Source: Synergistaceae bacterium (GTDB lineage Bacteria; Synergistota; Synergistia; Synergistales; Synergistaceae). From it: a stretch of DNA of 64,000 nucleotides. Location: positions 1 through 64,000 of the forward strand of contig JAIRNC010000025.1 in NCBI GenBank assembly GCA_031258255.1, read 5' to 3'. Under the pieces are notes generated by a model that was not told the origin of the DNA, did no database searches, and was given only the letters and a program-made list of their open reading frames with translations. Position numbers and translations under genes: made by a program. Positions 49,061 through 60,483 of the stretch are shown here, piece after piece. Numbering within the stretch: position 1 is the stretch's first letter; each line of letters starts with the position of its first letter.

Positions 49061-51523
49061 CTACTCCTTGGAGGACGCTGGGTCGGCCTTCACTATGCTC
49101 ACGTCAGCCAGCACGTCACCCTCGTCCAGCTTCACCATCGTGTAGCCGGTGGCAGTCCGGCTGAGGCTGGATATCTCCCCTGCGCCCAGCCGCACGACCC
49201 TGCCGCGCCCGCTGATTGCGACCAGCTCGTCGTCCTCCGCCACGCCCCAGGCGCCTATTATGTCCCCGGTGCGCTTGCTGTGGTGTATGCCCATCACGCC
49301 GCCCGTAGCCCTGTGGTGCGGCGTGAACTCGCTGTATGGCGTACGCTTGCCTATGCCCTTCTCGCACACTATCAAAAGCTGCCGCCCGGGGATTATGACG
49401 TCGCACCCCACGACGTGGTCGCCCTCCGAGAGCTTTATCCCGCGCACGCCGTGCCCGGCGCGCCCCTGCGGGCGGAACTCGTTCTCGCTCACCCGCAGCG
49501 TCTGCCCCATGGCGGTCGTGAGCAGGAGGTCGTCGTTGCCGTTAGTGATCCGCACCCTCGCGATGGCGTCGTCGTCGTGTACGCCCAGCACGCGCCTCCC
49601 CGCTTTCGTCAGCCCTTCGAGCTCCTCTATCGGGAGACGCTTCGCCAGCCCTTTTTTCGTGACGAAGAAGACGAACTTCGCCTCCCCGTGGTTCATGTCG
49701 CGCATGGCCACGACCTTCTCGTCCGGCTCTATGGACACGAGCGAGCCTATCATCTTGCCCTTCCCTGTCTTGGGCTCTGGTATGACGAGACCCTTCAGGC
49801 CGAATATCCTGCCCTTCGTCGTGAAGAGGCAGAGGGTGTTGTGCGTCGTCGTCACCTTCACCAGGGCGATCTCGTCCTCCGGCTTCGGGGTAGCGCCCTT
49901 CACGCCCTTCCCCCCCCTAGCCTGGAGCCTGTAGTCCTGCAAGGGCATCCGCCGTATGTATCCGTCCCTGCTCAGGACGACCACGATCTCCTCTTCCTGA
50001 ATGAGATCCTCCGCGCCCACGTCGTCGGCGGAATCCTGTATCTCGGTCCGGCGCTTGTCGGAATACGATTTTTTCAGGCCCTCCAGCTCATCGGCGATTA
50101 CGGCGTCCAGCACGGCCGGGTTGCCCAGTATCGTGCGGTAGCGCTCGATGTCCGCCAAAAGCGTGGCCAGCTCATCCTCCAGCTTGTGTCGCTCCAGTCC
50201 GGTGAGACGCTGGAGGCGCATATCCAGGATAGCCTGCGCCTGAGCCTCCGAGAAGGAGAGGGCTTGAACCAGCTCAGTCCTCGCGGTAGGCACGTCCTTC
50301 GAGGACCTTATGACCCGTATTACCTCGTCTATCATGTCAAGGGCGCGGATAAGGCCCTCCACGATATGGGCGCGCTCCTCCGCCTTCCGGAGGCGGAACT
50401 CGGTGCGGCGCCGGACTACGGTCCGCCTGTGCTCTATGAAGACGTTGATGATGCGCTTGAGGCCCATCTCCACGGGACGCCCGTTCACGAGGGCTAAGTT
50501 GATCACGCCGAACGTGCTCTGGAGCTGGGTGCGTATGTAGAGCTGCCGCAGGACGATGTTCGGGTCGGCGTCCCTGTGGAGCTCTATTACGATGCGCATC
50601 CCCTCCCTGTCGGAGGACTCGTCGCGCATGTCGGTTATGCCGTCTATCTGCCCGTTCTGGGCGCCCTTTGCTATCGTCTCTATCAAGTTTGCCTTGCTGA
50701 CCATATAGGGTATCTCGGTGATGATGATGGCGTTCTTGCCGCGCTTTAGCTCCTCTATCTGGGCGCGCCCCCGTAAGGTGACCTTCCCGCGCCCGGTGGA
50801 GTAGGCTTCGATAACGCCGTCCCGCCCCAGTATGACGCCTCCGGTCGGGAAGTCCGGCCCAGGTATGAGGGTCATGAGGTCCCCCAGCTCTATATCAGGG
50901 TTCTCCATTACGGCGCGGACGCCGTCCACGACCTCTCCGAGGTTGTGCGGCGGCATGTTGGAGGCCATGCCAACGGCTATGCCGGAGCTGCCGTTCACCA
51001 GGAGGTTCGGCATGAGGGAGGGCAGGAGGGTGGGCTCTTTCAACGATTCGTCGAAGTTCGGCCCCCAGTCCACCGTCTCCTCGTCTATATTGAGCAGCAT
51101 CTCCTCGCCTATGGAGTGCAGCCGCGCTTCCGTGTACCGCATCGCGGCGGGAGGGTCGTCGTCGATGGAGCCGAAGTTCCCCATGCCCTCCACGAGGGGG
51201 TACCTCATGCTGAAATCCTGCGCCATCCTGACCATCGTGCCGTAAATCGCCTGGTCGCCGTGCGGGTGGTATTTACCCATCGCCTCGCCCACGATGCGGG
51301 CCGACTTCTTGTACGGCTGGCTGTGCCTGAGCCCCAGCTCGAGCATGGAGTAAAGGACCCGTCTCTGAACCGGCTTGAGGCCGTCGCGCGCGTCCGGTAT
51401 CGCGCGCCCCACTATCACGCTCATGGCGTAATCCAGATAGCTGTGCTTTATCTCGTCCTCTATTGGGAGCGGCAAAACCCTGTCGAACAAGTTCTGTTGC
51501 CTGTTATCGTGATCCATTGACAT
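49061..51523 (-). CDS. gyrA: DNA gyrase subunit A
   Basis: [86 protein letters not shown]; GyrA-box-like QARGGKG. Confidence 0.96.
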   Translation of the reverse strand: MSMDHDNRQQNLFDRVLPLPIEDEIKHSYLDYAMSVIVGRAIPDARDGLKPVQRRVLYSMLELGLRHSQPYKKSARIVGEAMGKYHPHGDQAIYGTMVRMAQDFSMRYPLVEGMGNFGSIDDDPPAAMRYTEARLHSIGEEMLLNIDEETVDWGPNFDESLKEPTLLPSLMPNLLVNGSSGIAVGMASNMPPHNLGEVVDGVRAVMENPDIELGDLMTLIPGPDFPTGGVILGRDGVIEAYSTGRGKVTLRGRAQIEELKRGKNAIIITEIPYMVSKANLIETIAKGAQNGQIDGITDMRDESSDREGMRIVIELHRDADPNIVLRQLYIRTQLQSTFGVINLALVNGRPVEMGLKRIINVFIEHRRTVVRRRTEFRLRKAEERAHIVEGLIRALDMIDEVIRVIRSSKDVPTARTELVQALSFSEAQAQAILDMRLQRLTGLERHKLEDELATLLADIERYRTILGNPAVLDAVIADELEGLKKSYSDKRRTEIQDSADDVGAEDLIQEEEIVVVLSRDGYIRRMPLQDYRLQARGGKGVKGATPKPEDEIALVKVTTTHNTLCLFTTKGRIFGLKGLVIPEPKTGKGKMIGSLVSIEPDEKVVAMRDMNHGEAKFVFFVTKKGLAKRLPIEELEGLTKAGRRVLGVHDDDAIARVRITNGNDDLLLTTAMGQTLRVSENEFRPQGRAGHGVRGIKLSEGDHVVGCDVIIPGRQLLIVCEKGIGKRTPYSEFTPHHRATGGVMGIHHSKRTGDIIGAWGVAEDDELVAISGRGRVVRLGAGEISSLSRTATGYTMVKLDEGDVLADVSIVKADPASSKE

Positions 51524-51607
51524 ACCTCCGCTAAGACGCTCAAAAAACCAAGCGGCGGGAACTCCGCCGCTTGGGGAAATTCTGGAGCATATTTTACCAC
51601 TTATTTT

Positions 51608-52069
51608 TTAGATTGGGAAAAAGGGCGAGAGTACCCTCGACGATACAGGCGACGAGAGGACGATTGACGTCGTGGTCTGGCCGTAGTTGCCGATCTGGTT
51701 GATGATCTCCTCCAGGTGGCCGACGGACGCTACGACGACCTTTAGGATGAAGCCGTCCGCCCCCGTGAGGTGATGCCCCTCGACCACTTCAGGTATGGTG
51801 CGGGCCATTTCGTCGGCTTCCTTCAGCTTGCCGACGTTCGCCGCCACCCTTATGAAGGCGGTGATCGGGAACCCGAGCTTCTCCTGATCCACTACGGCCC
51901 TGTACTCCTTGATATAGCCAGCTTCCTCCATGCGATGCACCCTCTCGGCCACTGCCGGAGAGGACAGGCCCACACGCCTTCCCAGCTCACTGAAAGAAAT
52001 CCTGGCGTTCTCCTGAAGGGCCCTTAGGATCTGTCTGCCTATGTCGTCCAACAGTTTGTCTCCCTGCAT
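51608..52069 (-). CDS. Lrp/AsnC family transcriptional regulator
   Basis: LDDIGRQILRALQENARISFSELGRRVGLSSPAVAERVHRMEEAGYIKEYRAVVD; GADGFILKVVV. Confidence 0.93.
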   Translation of the reverse strand: MQGDKLLDDIGRQILRALQENARISFSELGRRVGLSSPAVAERVHRMEEAGYIKEYRAVVDQEKLGFPITAFIRVAANVGKLKEADEMARTIPEVVEGHHLTGADGFILKVVVASVGHLEEIINQIGNYGQTTTSIVLSSPVSSRVLSPFFPI

Positions 52070-52570
52070 CTCTCTGTCTCCTCCTACAATTAAATTATTC
52101 CGGACATTGTCGCTGCACCGGAAGCAAAACATTAAAAATTGGCGCGAATTGCACTCTGAAAATTATAAAGCATCCTTGAACTCAGCCAACAACGCGATTG
52201 TACGCTCGTTTCTATCCTCTCCTTGCATATTGTAGCCTACTCACATGCTACATGAAACATTATCTGCGCCGTCCGCAGTAGGGTGATAAAAACAAAGCGC
52301 TTAATTGTGGATTACGTTATCAGATAACATTCAAAAACGCAAGCATTTAAAGTGAGGTTTTTATCTTGGAATGATTACTTTCGTCCGTTTTCCTGAAAAG
52401 GAGTCGCTTTTAATGACGCGCGCAGACACATCCGTGGCGTCCGCATGGCGACTCAAGAAAATGCCCGGGCTTTTCGGCGCCCTTCGATTGGTGATTTAGT
52501 GATTCTGGTCCTTTGCGGGGAAGCTGTCGGAGGGCGCCGTTGTTTTTGTTCGATTTTTTCTCCTTGCCTA

Positions 52571-52598
52571 TTGCAAAATACGCAAAAAGCGTTATAGT
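52571..52598 (+). promoter_or_regulatory. Predicted sigma70 promoter upstream of glpF
   Basis: TTGCAA - 16 bp - TATAGT, implying a ~430-nt leader. Confidence 0.4.
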
Positions 52599-53033
52599 CA
52601 GGACGTGATCTGCTAATGCAGTCCTCTGGCCGTCGGCAAGTCAATGGCTTTATTAATGATAAACTACAAGACATGGTGTCGCGATAATAGTTTACGTAAA
52701 TTCACACGGTCTTCGTTTGAGGGTGCGTCCTGGTGGGGTTCGCTTTCTGTCCGGGGTTCCCCATGGCGGATGGGTTTCTCTTGCGGAAGCGCTTTTTTCG
52801 GTGTTTATGTTTTGAGCCCGGGCGAGGAGCTTTGGCCGATCTCGAAGGAAGGGGGGATGCGGGTAAAGATCGTCCAGAAGCGTGCCACGCAGCCGAATCT
52901 GATTGATTGTTAGGGGCCAAGGGGCGGAGATCCGGCCCTCGCGGCATTATGGTTCCTGGGCGGCGCAAGCCGTTTAGGCAAGTCGGTCAACGGTTCATTA
53001 ATCTCACATAATTCCAAACGGAGGGGTTAAGCT

Positions 53034-53765
53034 ATGAACAATCTGATAGGCGAGTTTCTCGGCACCATGACGCTGGTGGCCTTTGGGGACGGGGTTGTCG
53101 CCAACCTCGTTTTGAAGGACACGAAGGGAAACGGCGCAGGTTGGGTTCACGTAAACTGGGGGTGGGCCTTCGGACTCATGATGGGCATCTATGCCGCGTG
53201 GGCGTTCGGCTCCGGCGAGGCGGACCTGAACCCCGCCGTCACCATTTTCAAGTTCCTTATCGGCGGACACTACACGGCCGCTCAACTCGTCCCGACCATC
53301 ATCGCTGAGCTCGCGGGCGGTGTAGCGGGCGGCGTTGTCGTCTACTTCCTCTATCTCAACCACTGGGCTGCCACCGATGACCCGGGCCTCAAGCTCGCCG
53401 TCTTCGCCACCGGTCCGGCCCGACGCGACGTTTTCGCTAACTTCATCACTGAGGTCATAGCCACGTTCTTCCTCATCATGGGCATCCAGGTCATCGTCAG
53501 GGCCATGGGAACGAACGAAGTAAACGTGTTCCTCCTGCCGTTCATGATCGGCGGGCTGCTTTACACGCTGGGCGCCGGCATGGGCGGACCTACCGGCTAC
53601 GGCATGAACCCTGCCCGTGACATGGGGCCGCGCATCGCCCACGCCATATTGCCGATACCGGGCAAGGGGACAAACGACTGGTCTTGGGGCCTCACAGTGG
53701 CCACGGCGGGACCGATAGTCGGCGGGCTCCTGTCCGTCGCGGCCTATAAGCTGGCAGGCTGGTAG
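53034..53765 (+). CDS. glpF: MIP-family glycerol/water facilitator
   Basis: EADLNPAVTIFKFL and YGMNPARDMGPR NPA motifs; six TM-like segments; first gene of the glycerol cluster. Confidence 0.93.
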   Translation: MNNLIGEFLGTMTLVAFGDGVVANLVLKDTKGNGAGWVHVNWGWAFGLMMGIYAAWAFGSGEADLNPAVTIFKFLIGGHYTAAQLVPTIIAELAGGVAGGVVVYFLYLNHWAATDDPGLKLAVFATGPARRDVFANFITEVIATFFLIMGIQVIVRAMGTNEVNVFLLPFMIGGLLYTLGAGMGGPTGYGMNPARDMGPRIAHAILPIPGKGTNDWSWGLTVATAGPIVGGLLSVAAYKLAGW

Positions 53766-53854
53766 AGACAGAAGCAGATGGTTTAGCGGTTATTTAGTCT
53801 TTTTTTGCGGCCCCTAACAATAAAATCAGCGCGTTTACAAGGAGGCGATGTAAC

Positions 53855-54853
53855 TTGAAGAAACTCATAAACAAAGTCGACGACGTAGTGGTCGAGTCAC
53901 TGGCCGGCATGGGCGCCGCTTTCCCGGATCTGATAAGGGTGATCCCGGAGGTCCGCGTCGTGGCCCGCAAGTCGGCGCCCTGCCCGAAGGTGGCCGTGAT
54001 ATCCGGCGGCGGCAGCGGGCACGAGCCGATGCACGGCGGGTTCGTAGGCTACGGTATGCTGGACGCGGCTTGCGCCGGCGAGGTCTTCACGTCCCCCAGC
54101 CCTGATCAGATGTACGAAGCGGCCAAGGCGACGGACGGAGGCAAGGGGATCTTCTTCCTCGTGAAGAACTACACGGGCGACATCATGAACTTCCAGATGG
54201 CGGCCGACATGCTGGCGGGTGAGGGGATCAAGGTCGAGCAGGTGGTAGTGAACGACGACGTGGCCGTGAAGGACTCGCTCTACACGGCGGGGCGCAGGGG
54301 CGTCGGCGGGACCGTGCTGATAGAGAAGATCATAGGCGCCTACGCCCAGGCAGGCGCGTCGCTGGATGAGGTCAAGGCGCTGGCGGAGGAGACGAATTCC
54401 AATGTGCGCTCCATGGGGATGGCGCTCACGAGCTGTACCGTCCCGGCGGCCGGCAAGCCGACGTTCGACCTCCCGGGCGACGAGATAGAGCTCGGGATTG
54501 GCATCCACGGCGAACCTGGGCGCGAGAGGGTCAAGCAGAAGACATCCAGCGAGATCGTAGAGTACATGGCGGCCGCTATCACGGACGACCTCCCGTTCAA
54601 AGCGGGCGACGAGGTGCTGGCGTTCGTCAACGGGATGGGAGGCACGCCGCTCATAGAGCTGTTCGTTGTCTACAACGACCTCAAGAAGTTCCTGGACAAG
54701 AGGGGCATCGTGGTCGCCCGCAACCTGGTGGGCAACTACATCACGAGCCTCGACATGCAGGGTTGCTCCATAACGCTGCTCAAGCTCGACAGCAAGACGA
54801 AGGCACTGTGGGACTACCCGGTCGAGACCCCTGGATTGCGCTGGGGGAGGTAA
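53855..54853 (+). CDS. dhaK: Dihydroxyacetone kinase subunit DhaK
   Basis: VAVISGGGSGHEPMHGGFVGYGMLDAACAGEVFTSPSPDQMYEA; FLVKNYTGDIMNFQMA; ELGIGIHGEPGRERV. Confidence 0.96.
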   Translation: MKKLINKVDDVVVESLAGMGAAFPDLIRVIPEVRVVARKSAPCPKVAVISGGGSGHEPMHGGFVGYGMLDAACAGEVFTSPSPDQMYEAAKATDGGKGIFFLVKNYTGDIMNFQMAADMLAGEGIKVEQVVVNDDVAVKDSLYTAGRRGVGGTVLIEKIIGAYAQAGASLDEVKALAEETNSNVRSMGMALTSCTVPAAGKPTFDLPGDEIELGIGIHGEPGRERVKQKTSSEIVEYMAAAITDDLPFKAGDEVLAFVNGMGGTPLIELFVVYNDLKKFLDKRGIVVARNLVGNYITSLDMQGCSITLLKLDSKTKALWDYPVETPGLRWGR

Positions 54854-54861
54854 GAAGAGTC

Positions 54862-55491
54862 ATGGCATTTACCCTCGAAATGGCGCTCCTCGCGCTAGAA
54901 AAATTTAACGCGGCGGTAGAGGAAAAAAAGGACTACCTGACTGATCTCGACTCCGCCATCGGTGACGCTGATCACGGCATCAACATGAACCGCGGCATGA
55001 AAAAGGTAATGGAAAAGACAAGCGGCAAGGAGTATGGCGATTTCGGGGGGCTTTTCAAAGATGTCGCGATGACCTTAATGAGCGCTGTCGGCGGCTCGGC
55101 AGGGCCGCTGTACGGCACTTTTTTCATGAAGCTGGGCCACAAGCTCACAGGGCACGCCGAGGCCTCCACGGAGGACATGGCAGACGCCATGCAGGAGGGC
55201 TTAAACGGCATAACATCGCTCGGAAAGTCACAGACAGGCGACAAGACCATGGTAGACGCGCTGCAGCCCGCGATAGACGCCCTCAGGGCCGCGGCGCCGG
55301 AAGGGGAGCCCGTCGCGTGGAAGGCAGCTACAGACGCGGCGCAGAAGGGCATGGAGGATACGATACCGATGCTCGCCAAGCGCGGACGCAGCAGCTACTT
55401 GGGCGAACGCTCGATAGGGCATCAGGATCCCGGCGCAACATCCGCCTTTTATCTGGTGTCCGCGTTCAGGGACGCCTGCACCGGGCAGTGA
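54862..55491 (+). CDS. dhaL: Dihydroxyacetone kinase subunit DhaL
   Basis: LTDLDSAIGDADHGINMNRGMKKV; GGSAGPLYGTFF; GDKTMVDALQPA; GRSSYLGERSIGHQDPGATSAF. Confidence 0.96.
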   Translation: MAFTLEMALLALEKFNAAVEEKKDYLTDLDSAIGDADHGINMNRGMKKVMEKTSGKEYGDFGGLFKDVAMTLMSAVGGSAGPLYGTFFMKLGHKLTGHAEASTEDMADAMQEGLNGITSLGKSQTGDKTMVDALQPAIDALRAAAPEGEPVAWKAATDAAQKGMEDTIPMLAKRGRSSYLGERSIGHQDPGATSAFYLVSAFRDACTGQ

Positions 55492-55492
55492 C

Positions 55493-55900
55493 ATGGTCGG
55501 AATACTCATCGTATCTCACAGCGAGGACGCCGCGCGCGGGATCGCGCAGATTGCGCGCGCGATGTCCGTGGCGGGCGGAGACATGCAGATCGTCGGGGTG
55601 GGCGGCAATGACGACGGCGGCCTGGGCGTCTCCGTGGCGAAGATCTCAGAAGCCCTGACGGAGATGCTGCCCAAGTGCGACGGGATACTCATATTGCCGG
55701 ACTTGGGCAGTTCCGTGCTCTCATCCCGAAGCGCGGTGGGCATGTTGCCCGACGAAGAAGCCACGAAGATCGTGATGACGGACGCGCCGGTCTTGGAGGG
55801 CGCTATGCTCGCGTCGATCGAGGCTAGCACGGGGGCTGATCTGCCGGCGGTGGCAAAAATCGCCCAAGAGGCGAAAAACCTGAAAAAGATCGATCACTAG
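55493..55900 (+). CDS. dhaM: DhaM PTS-dependent phosphotransferase subunit (EIIA-Man-like)
   Basis: VGILIVSHSEDAARGI; GVGGNDDGGLGVSVAKI; GILILPDLGSSVLSSRSAV. Confidence 0.93.
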   Translation: MVGILIVSHSEDAARGIAQIARAMSVAGGDMQIVGVGGNDDGGLGVSVAKISEALTEMLPKCDGILILPDLGSSVLSSRSAVGMLPDEEATKIVMTDAPVLEGAMLASIEASTGADLPAVAKIAQEAKNLKKIDH

Positions 55901-55994
55901 GAAGGCTGTTAAACCCTTGACGCAGGACTTCCGTTTATGGAGCGGTTCACTTGACGCTACAGTGACGCAACGATAATAAGGAGGCGTTTTTAAG

Positions 55995-57530
55995 GTGGCT
56001 GAGAAAAAGTACGTAGTCGCTATTGACCAGGGTACGACGAGTTCACGCTGCATGGTTTTTGACAAGAACGGGCTTCCGGTCGTCTCCGACCAGATGGAGC
56101 ACGCTCAGATATTCCCAAAGCCGGGCTGGGTCGAACACGACGCTATGGAGATATGGTCGAGGGTTCAGGACGTCGTGAGAAACGCCCTCAAGAAAGGCAA
56201 CATCTCGACGGACGACATCGCCGCCATAGGCATCACCAACCAGCGCGAGACGACGGTCGTATGGGAGAAGGCCACGGGCAAGCCGATATATAACGCCATA
56301 GTGTGGCAGTGCACCCGCACCGAGGACTTCTGCAAGGAATGGCAGAAGACGCCGGGATGGGAGCAGGACGCGACGGGCCAGGGCAAGGTCAAGGACCACA
56401 CCGGGCTTTTGATCAACCCCTACTTCTCCGGGACGAAGATAAAGTGGATACTGGACAACACGCCCGGTTCGCGGGAGAAGGCAGCCAAGGGCGAGCTCCT
56501 CTTCGGCAACATCGACACGTGGCTCATCTGGAACCTGACCGGCGGGCCAAACGGCGGCGTGCACGTCACGGACGTCTCCAACGCGTCCCGCACGCTCCTG
56601 ATGAACATAAAGACCCTCAAGTGGGACGATGAGATGGCTAAGTTCCTCGACGTCCCCATCGCGATGCTGCCGCAGATAAAGCCGTCCAGCGCTGTTTACG
56701 GCAACACGATCCCCGGCGGGCCATTTGGCGCGGCGATCCCCGTGGCCGGCGACCTGGGCGACCAGCAGGCGGCTCTCTTCGGACAGGCCTGCTACAACAA
56801 GGGCGACACCAAGAACACATACGGGACGGGCTGCTTTATGCTGATGAACATCGGCGAGACCCCAGTCCTGTCGAAGAACGGCCTTCTCACAACGGCGGGG
56901 TACAGCTTGGAGGAGGGCAAGTGCATCTACGCGCTGGAAGGCTCCATAGCGATCACCGGCGCCGCCGTCCAGTGGCTGCGCGACAACCTGAAGATCGTGG
57001 ACGAGTCGCCTGACAGCGAATACCTCGCGAACAAAGTGGACGACAGCGGCGGGGTGTACTTCGTGCCGGCGTTCTCCGGCCTCTACGCGCCGTATTGGGA
57101 CATGAACGCGCGCGGCATAATCGCCGGGCTGACCCGCTATGTACGCAAGGAGCACATCATCCGCGCCACGCTGGAGAGCATCTGCTATCAGACGCGCGAC
57201 GTGGTCGAGGCCATGAACAAGGACTCCGGCGTTCCATTGGCGGAGCTCAAGGTCGACGGCGGCGCGGTCAAGAACAACCTGCTAATGCAGCTCCAGTCCA
57301 ACATCCTGGGCGCCAAGGTCGTGCGTCCCGTCGTAAACGAGACGACCGCGCTTGGCGCGGCTTACGCGGCGGGTCTCGCGGTCGGCTTCTGGAAGAACGT
57401 GGACGACCTCCGCACGAACTGGGCGAAGGATCTGGACTTCTCGCCCGTGTGGTCCGACGAGAAAAAAGAGGGCGGCTACAAGGAGTGGAAGAAGGCCATA
57501 GAGAAGTCCAAGGGGTGGGTCGACGGCTAA
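55995..57530 (+). CDS. glpK: Glycerol kinase
   Basis: [97 protein letters not shown]. Confidence 0.97.
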   Translation: MAEKKYVVAIDQGTTSSRCMVFDKNGLPVVSDQMEHAQIFPKPGWVEHDAMEIWSRVQDVVRNALKKGNISTDDIAAIGITNQRETTVVWEKATGKPIYNAIVWQCTRTEDFCKEWQKTPGWEQDATGQGKVKDHTGLLINPYFSGTKIKWILDNTPGSREKAAKGELLFGNIDTWLIWNLTGGPNGGVHVTDVSNASRTLLMNIKTLKWDDEMAKFLDVPIAMLPQIKPSSAVYGNTIPGGPFGAAIPVAGDLGDQQAALFGQACYNKGDTKNTYGTGCFMLMNIGETPVLSKNGLLTTAGYSLEEGKCIYALEGSIAITGAAVQWLRDNLKIVDESPDSEYLANKVDDSGGVYFVPAFSGLYAPYWDMNARGIIAGLTRYVRKEHIIRATLESICYQTRDVVEAMNKDSGVPLAELKVDGGAVKNNLLMQLQSNILGAKVVRPVVNETTALGAAYAAGLAVGFWKNVDDLRTNWAKDLDFSPVWSDEKKEGGYKEWKKAIEKSKGWVDG

Positions 57531-57660
57531 TATCAGGCATCTCGCCGTAGGCCTGCCTTCTTTATAAAAGGCAAAGCCACAACACGTCCGCAGCCAGCGT
57601 CGGGGGTTACGTACCCCGATGCTGGCTTGTGGGCAGCAGGGGCTTGGGAGGAGGATATCC

Positions 57661-59157
57661 TTGCAAGGTCGCGTCAAGGAGAACGGCAGTTTCGACGTAA
57701 TAGTGATCGGCTGCGGGATAGTGGGCGCCACGATAGCCCGCGAGCTGTCCCGCTACACCCTCAAAGCAGCCGTTTTGGAGAAGGCTTCCGATATCCCGTT
57801 CGGCGCCAGTCGCGCTAACAGCTCGATGATCCACGGCGGTTTCGACGACTCGCCGGGGAGCGCCAAGGCGAAATTCTGCCCGAAGGGCAACAGGATGTAT
57901 CACGCGCTCCACGAGGAGCTGGACTTCAAGCTCCGAAAATTCGGCTCATACGTGTGCGCCAAGGGGGAGTCCGAGGAGCGCCACCTGAAGAAGCTGTACG
58001 AGCAGGGCAAGGCAAACGGCGCAGTCGGCATGGAGATCGTTTCCGGGCAGAAGCTGCGCGAGAAGGAACCCAACACAGCGCCCGACATAACCGCCGCCCT
58101 CTGGTGCGAGTCCGGGGCGATAGTGAACAACTTCGAGGCGACGCTGGCGTTCATAGACAACGCCAGGCAGAACGGCGTCTCGCTCTACATGGAGACCGCA
58201 GTGGACGGTCTGCTGTTCGATGAATCCCGTTCGAGCGTTCGCGGCGTCTCGACTGACAGGGGGAATTTCTACGCGCCGGTCATAATAAACGCCTCCGGCG
58301 TCTACGCAGACGTGATTTCGCGCATGGCCGGGGACGACAGCTTTATCATCCACCCCACCAGGGGGGAATACTTTATCTTCGACCGGGCGGTGGGCGGCCT
58401 GGTGACGTCCTTCCTCTTCTCCTGCCCGTCGAAGCTGGGCAAGGGGATAACGGTGGCGCACACTGCCGACGACAACCTCCTGATCGGCCCCACGTCCGTC
58501 CAGCAGACCGACAGGGATAACAGGGACACCACCTCAGAAGGCCTGGACGACACCCTGGACGGCGCAAGGCGTCTCGTGCCAGGGATCCCGAGGAACATGG
58601 CCATAACGACGTTTTCAGGGGTGCGCGCCAACATAAACACAGGCGATTTTTACATAAAGGCCCTTGACCGCCCGAGAGGGTTCATCAACGTGGCCGGCAT
58701 CAAATCCCCCGGCTTCACGAGCGCTCCCGCGATCGCCCAGCACGTCACGGAGCTCATCATGGAAAATTTGGGCGACGTCGTTAAATTTGAAAAGGATCCG
58801 ACCTTCGTGCCGGAGAGAAAACATATACCGCGCTTCGTCGACCTGGGCATGGAGGAGAGACAGCGCCTGGCGTCGTCCGACCCCAAATGGGGACAGATAG
58901 TCTGCCGCTGCGAGAGCGTGACGGAGGCGCAGGTCGTGGAGGCCATCCGCAGGGGCGCGCGCACCGTAGCCGCCGTAAAGCTCTGGGTGCGCCCGGGGAC
59001 AGGGCGGTGCCAGGGCGGCTTCTGCTCGCCCAGGGTCGTTGAAATACTGTCGAGGGAGCTCGGCGTCTCGCCGCTTGAGATAACGCGCCACGGAGGAAAA
59101 TCGCACATGCTGATCAGCAGGACGAAAGAACCTCTTTTGCCGGAGAAACCGCTATGA
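57661..59157 (+). CDS. glpA: Anaerobic glycerol-3-phosphate dehydrogenase-like FAD oxidoreductase with C-terminal [2Fe-2S]/BFD domain
   Basis: FDVIVIGCGIVGATIARELSRYTLKAAVLEKASDIPFGASRANSSMIHGGFD; C-terminal VCRCESVTEAQVVEAIRRG..GRCQGGFC; TTG start with GGAGG upstream. Confidence 0.9.
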   Translation: MQGRVKENGSFDVIVIGCGIVGATIARELSRYTLKAAVLEKASDIPFGASRANSSMIHGGFDDSPGSAKAKFCPKGNRMYHALHEELDFKLRKFGSYVCAKGESEERHLKKLYEQGKANGAVGMEIVSGQKLREKEPNTAPDITAALWCESGAIVNNFEATLAFIDNARQNGVSLYMETAVDGLLFDESRSSVRGVSTDRGNFYAPVIINASGVYADVISRMAGDDSFIIHPTRGEYFIFDRAVGGLVTSFLFSCPSKLGKGITVAHTADDNLLIGPTSVQQTDRDNRDTTSEGLDDTLDGARRLVPGIPRNMAITTFSGVRANINTGDFYIKALDRPRGFINVAGIKSPGFTSAPAIAQHVTELIMENLGDVVKFEKDPTFVPERKHIPRFVDLGMEERQRLASSDPKWGQIVCRCESVTEAQVVEAIRRGARTVAAVKLWVRPGTGRCQGGFCSPRVVEILSRELGVSPLEITRHGGKSHMLISRTKEPLLPEKPL

Positions 59158-60460
59158 GGGACATATCTGGCATCCGTGAAGTAGACGTAGCGGTGATAGG
59201 GGGGGGGCCGGCCGGGATCGCGGCCGCGCTAGCCGCCCGCAGGGAGGGCGGTGGCAGGGTCGTCGTCTTCGAGCGCGACTGGGAAGCGGGGGGGATACTG
59301 CAACAGTGCATCCATCCTGGCTTCGGCCTGCACATGTTCGGGGAGGAGCTCACAGGCCCGGAGTACATGGACAGATATCTCAGGAAGGCAGATGACGCTG
59401 GCATTGAGCTCGCGCTCAACACCATGGTGTTCCAGATGGATCCCCCGGCGGGGGATGCTGGCAGGCGCACTGTTTCATTCTGGGTGATGAACCCCCAGAC
59501 AGGCATTGGAAAGGTGCGGGCGAAAGCCGTGGTTTTGGCCATGGGGTGCCGCGAGAGGCCGGCAGGGGCCCTCGGCATGGCCGGCAGCAGGCCGGCAGGG
59601 GTCTACACGGCAGGCACGGCGCAGCGCTTCGTCAACATGGAGGGGTACATGCCGGGCAAGAAGGTCGTGATCATGGGCACAGGCGACATCGGTCTCATAA
59701 TGGCGGGCGCATGGTGCTGGAGGGCGCGGAAGTGGTCGCCGTTTTCGAGATCATGCCCTGGGTGTCTGGTCTCAGGAGGAATATCGCGCAGTGCCTGGAC
59801 GACTTCGGCATACCGTACTACCTCGAACACAGCGTCTGCGCGCTGCACGGGAAGGACAGGCTCGAAGGGGTGTCCGTGGTCAGGATCGGAGAGGACAGGA
59901 AGCCCATAGACGGCACGCTCCGCTTCATCGGGTGCGACACGCTCCTCTTGGCTGTAGGCCTGATCCCGGAGAACGAGCTGTCACGGATGGCCGGTATCGA
60001 GCTTGACCCGTCGACGAACGGGCCAGTGGTGAACGAGCTGCTACAGACCAGCGCCGAGTGCATATTCGCGGCCGGCAACGTCGTGGTTGTATACGACTTG
60101 GTGGATTTCGTGAGCGAGGCGGGCGAGCGGGCCGGCAGCAGCGCCGCGCTCTATGCCCAGGGGAAGCTAGACCGAGGGCGCAGGGAGTTCGCCATCGAGA
60201 CGACGCCCAACATAAGGGTCGTCTCCCCCCAGAAGCTGTGCGGCGTGCTCGACACGACGGTTTTCATCCGCGTCGCGGAACCAGTGGAGGGGCGGTGCAG
60301 GCTATGGGCGGAGCCTGGGATATTCAGCCAGACGCTGCGTTACGCCAGGCCCGGCGAGATGAACGAGGTCAAGATCAGCGCACAAAAGCTGCGCGATCTG
60401 CCGGAGGACGCGCGTAGCGTGAGAATAGGGCTGGAAGCCTTTGGTTTAGAATCGGAATAA
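59154..60460 (+). pseudogene. GlpB-like FAD/NAD(P) oxidoreductase split by an apparent 1-bp deletion near 59706
   Basis: ORF 59154..59909 reads ..VVIMGTGDIGLIMA then garbage; frame starting near 59711 reads MVLEGAEVVAVFEIMPWVSGLRRNIAQCLDDFGIPYYLEHSV..; 5 nt (ggcgc) lie where 6 are expected. Confidence 0.8.
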
Positions 60461-60483
60461 GAGGGCGACTGGGAGGATTCGAC

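Noticed and set aside
49055-50497. 480-aa + strand ORF antisense to gyrA
   Set aside because: His/Val/Leu/Arg-rich translation with no recognisable motif, fully overlapping well-supported gyrA; typical shadow ORF in GC-rich DNA.
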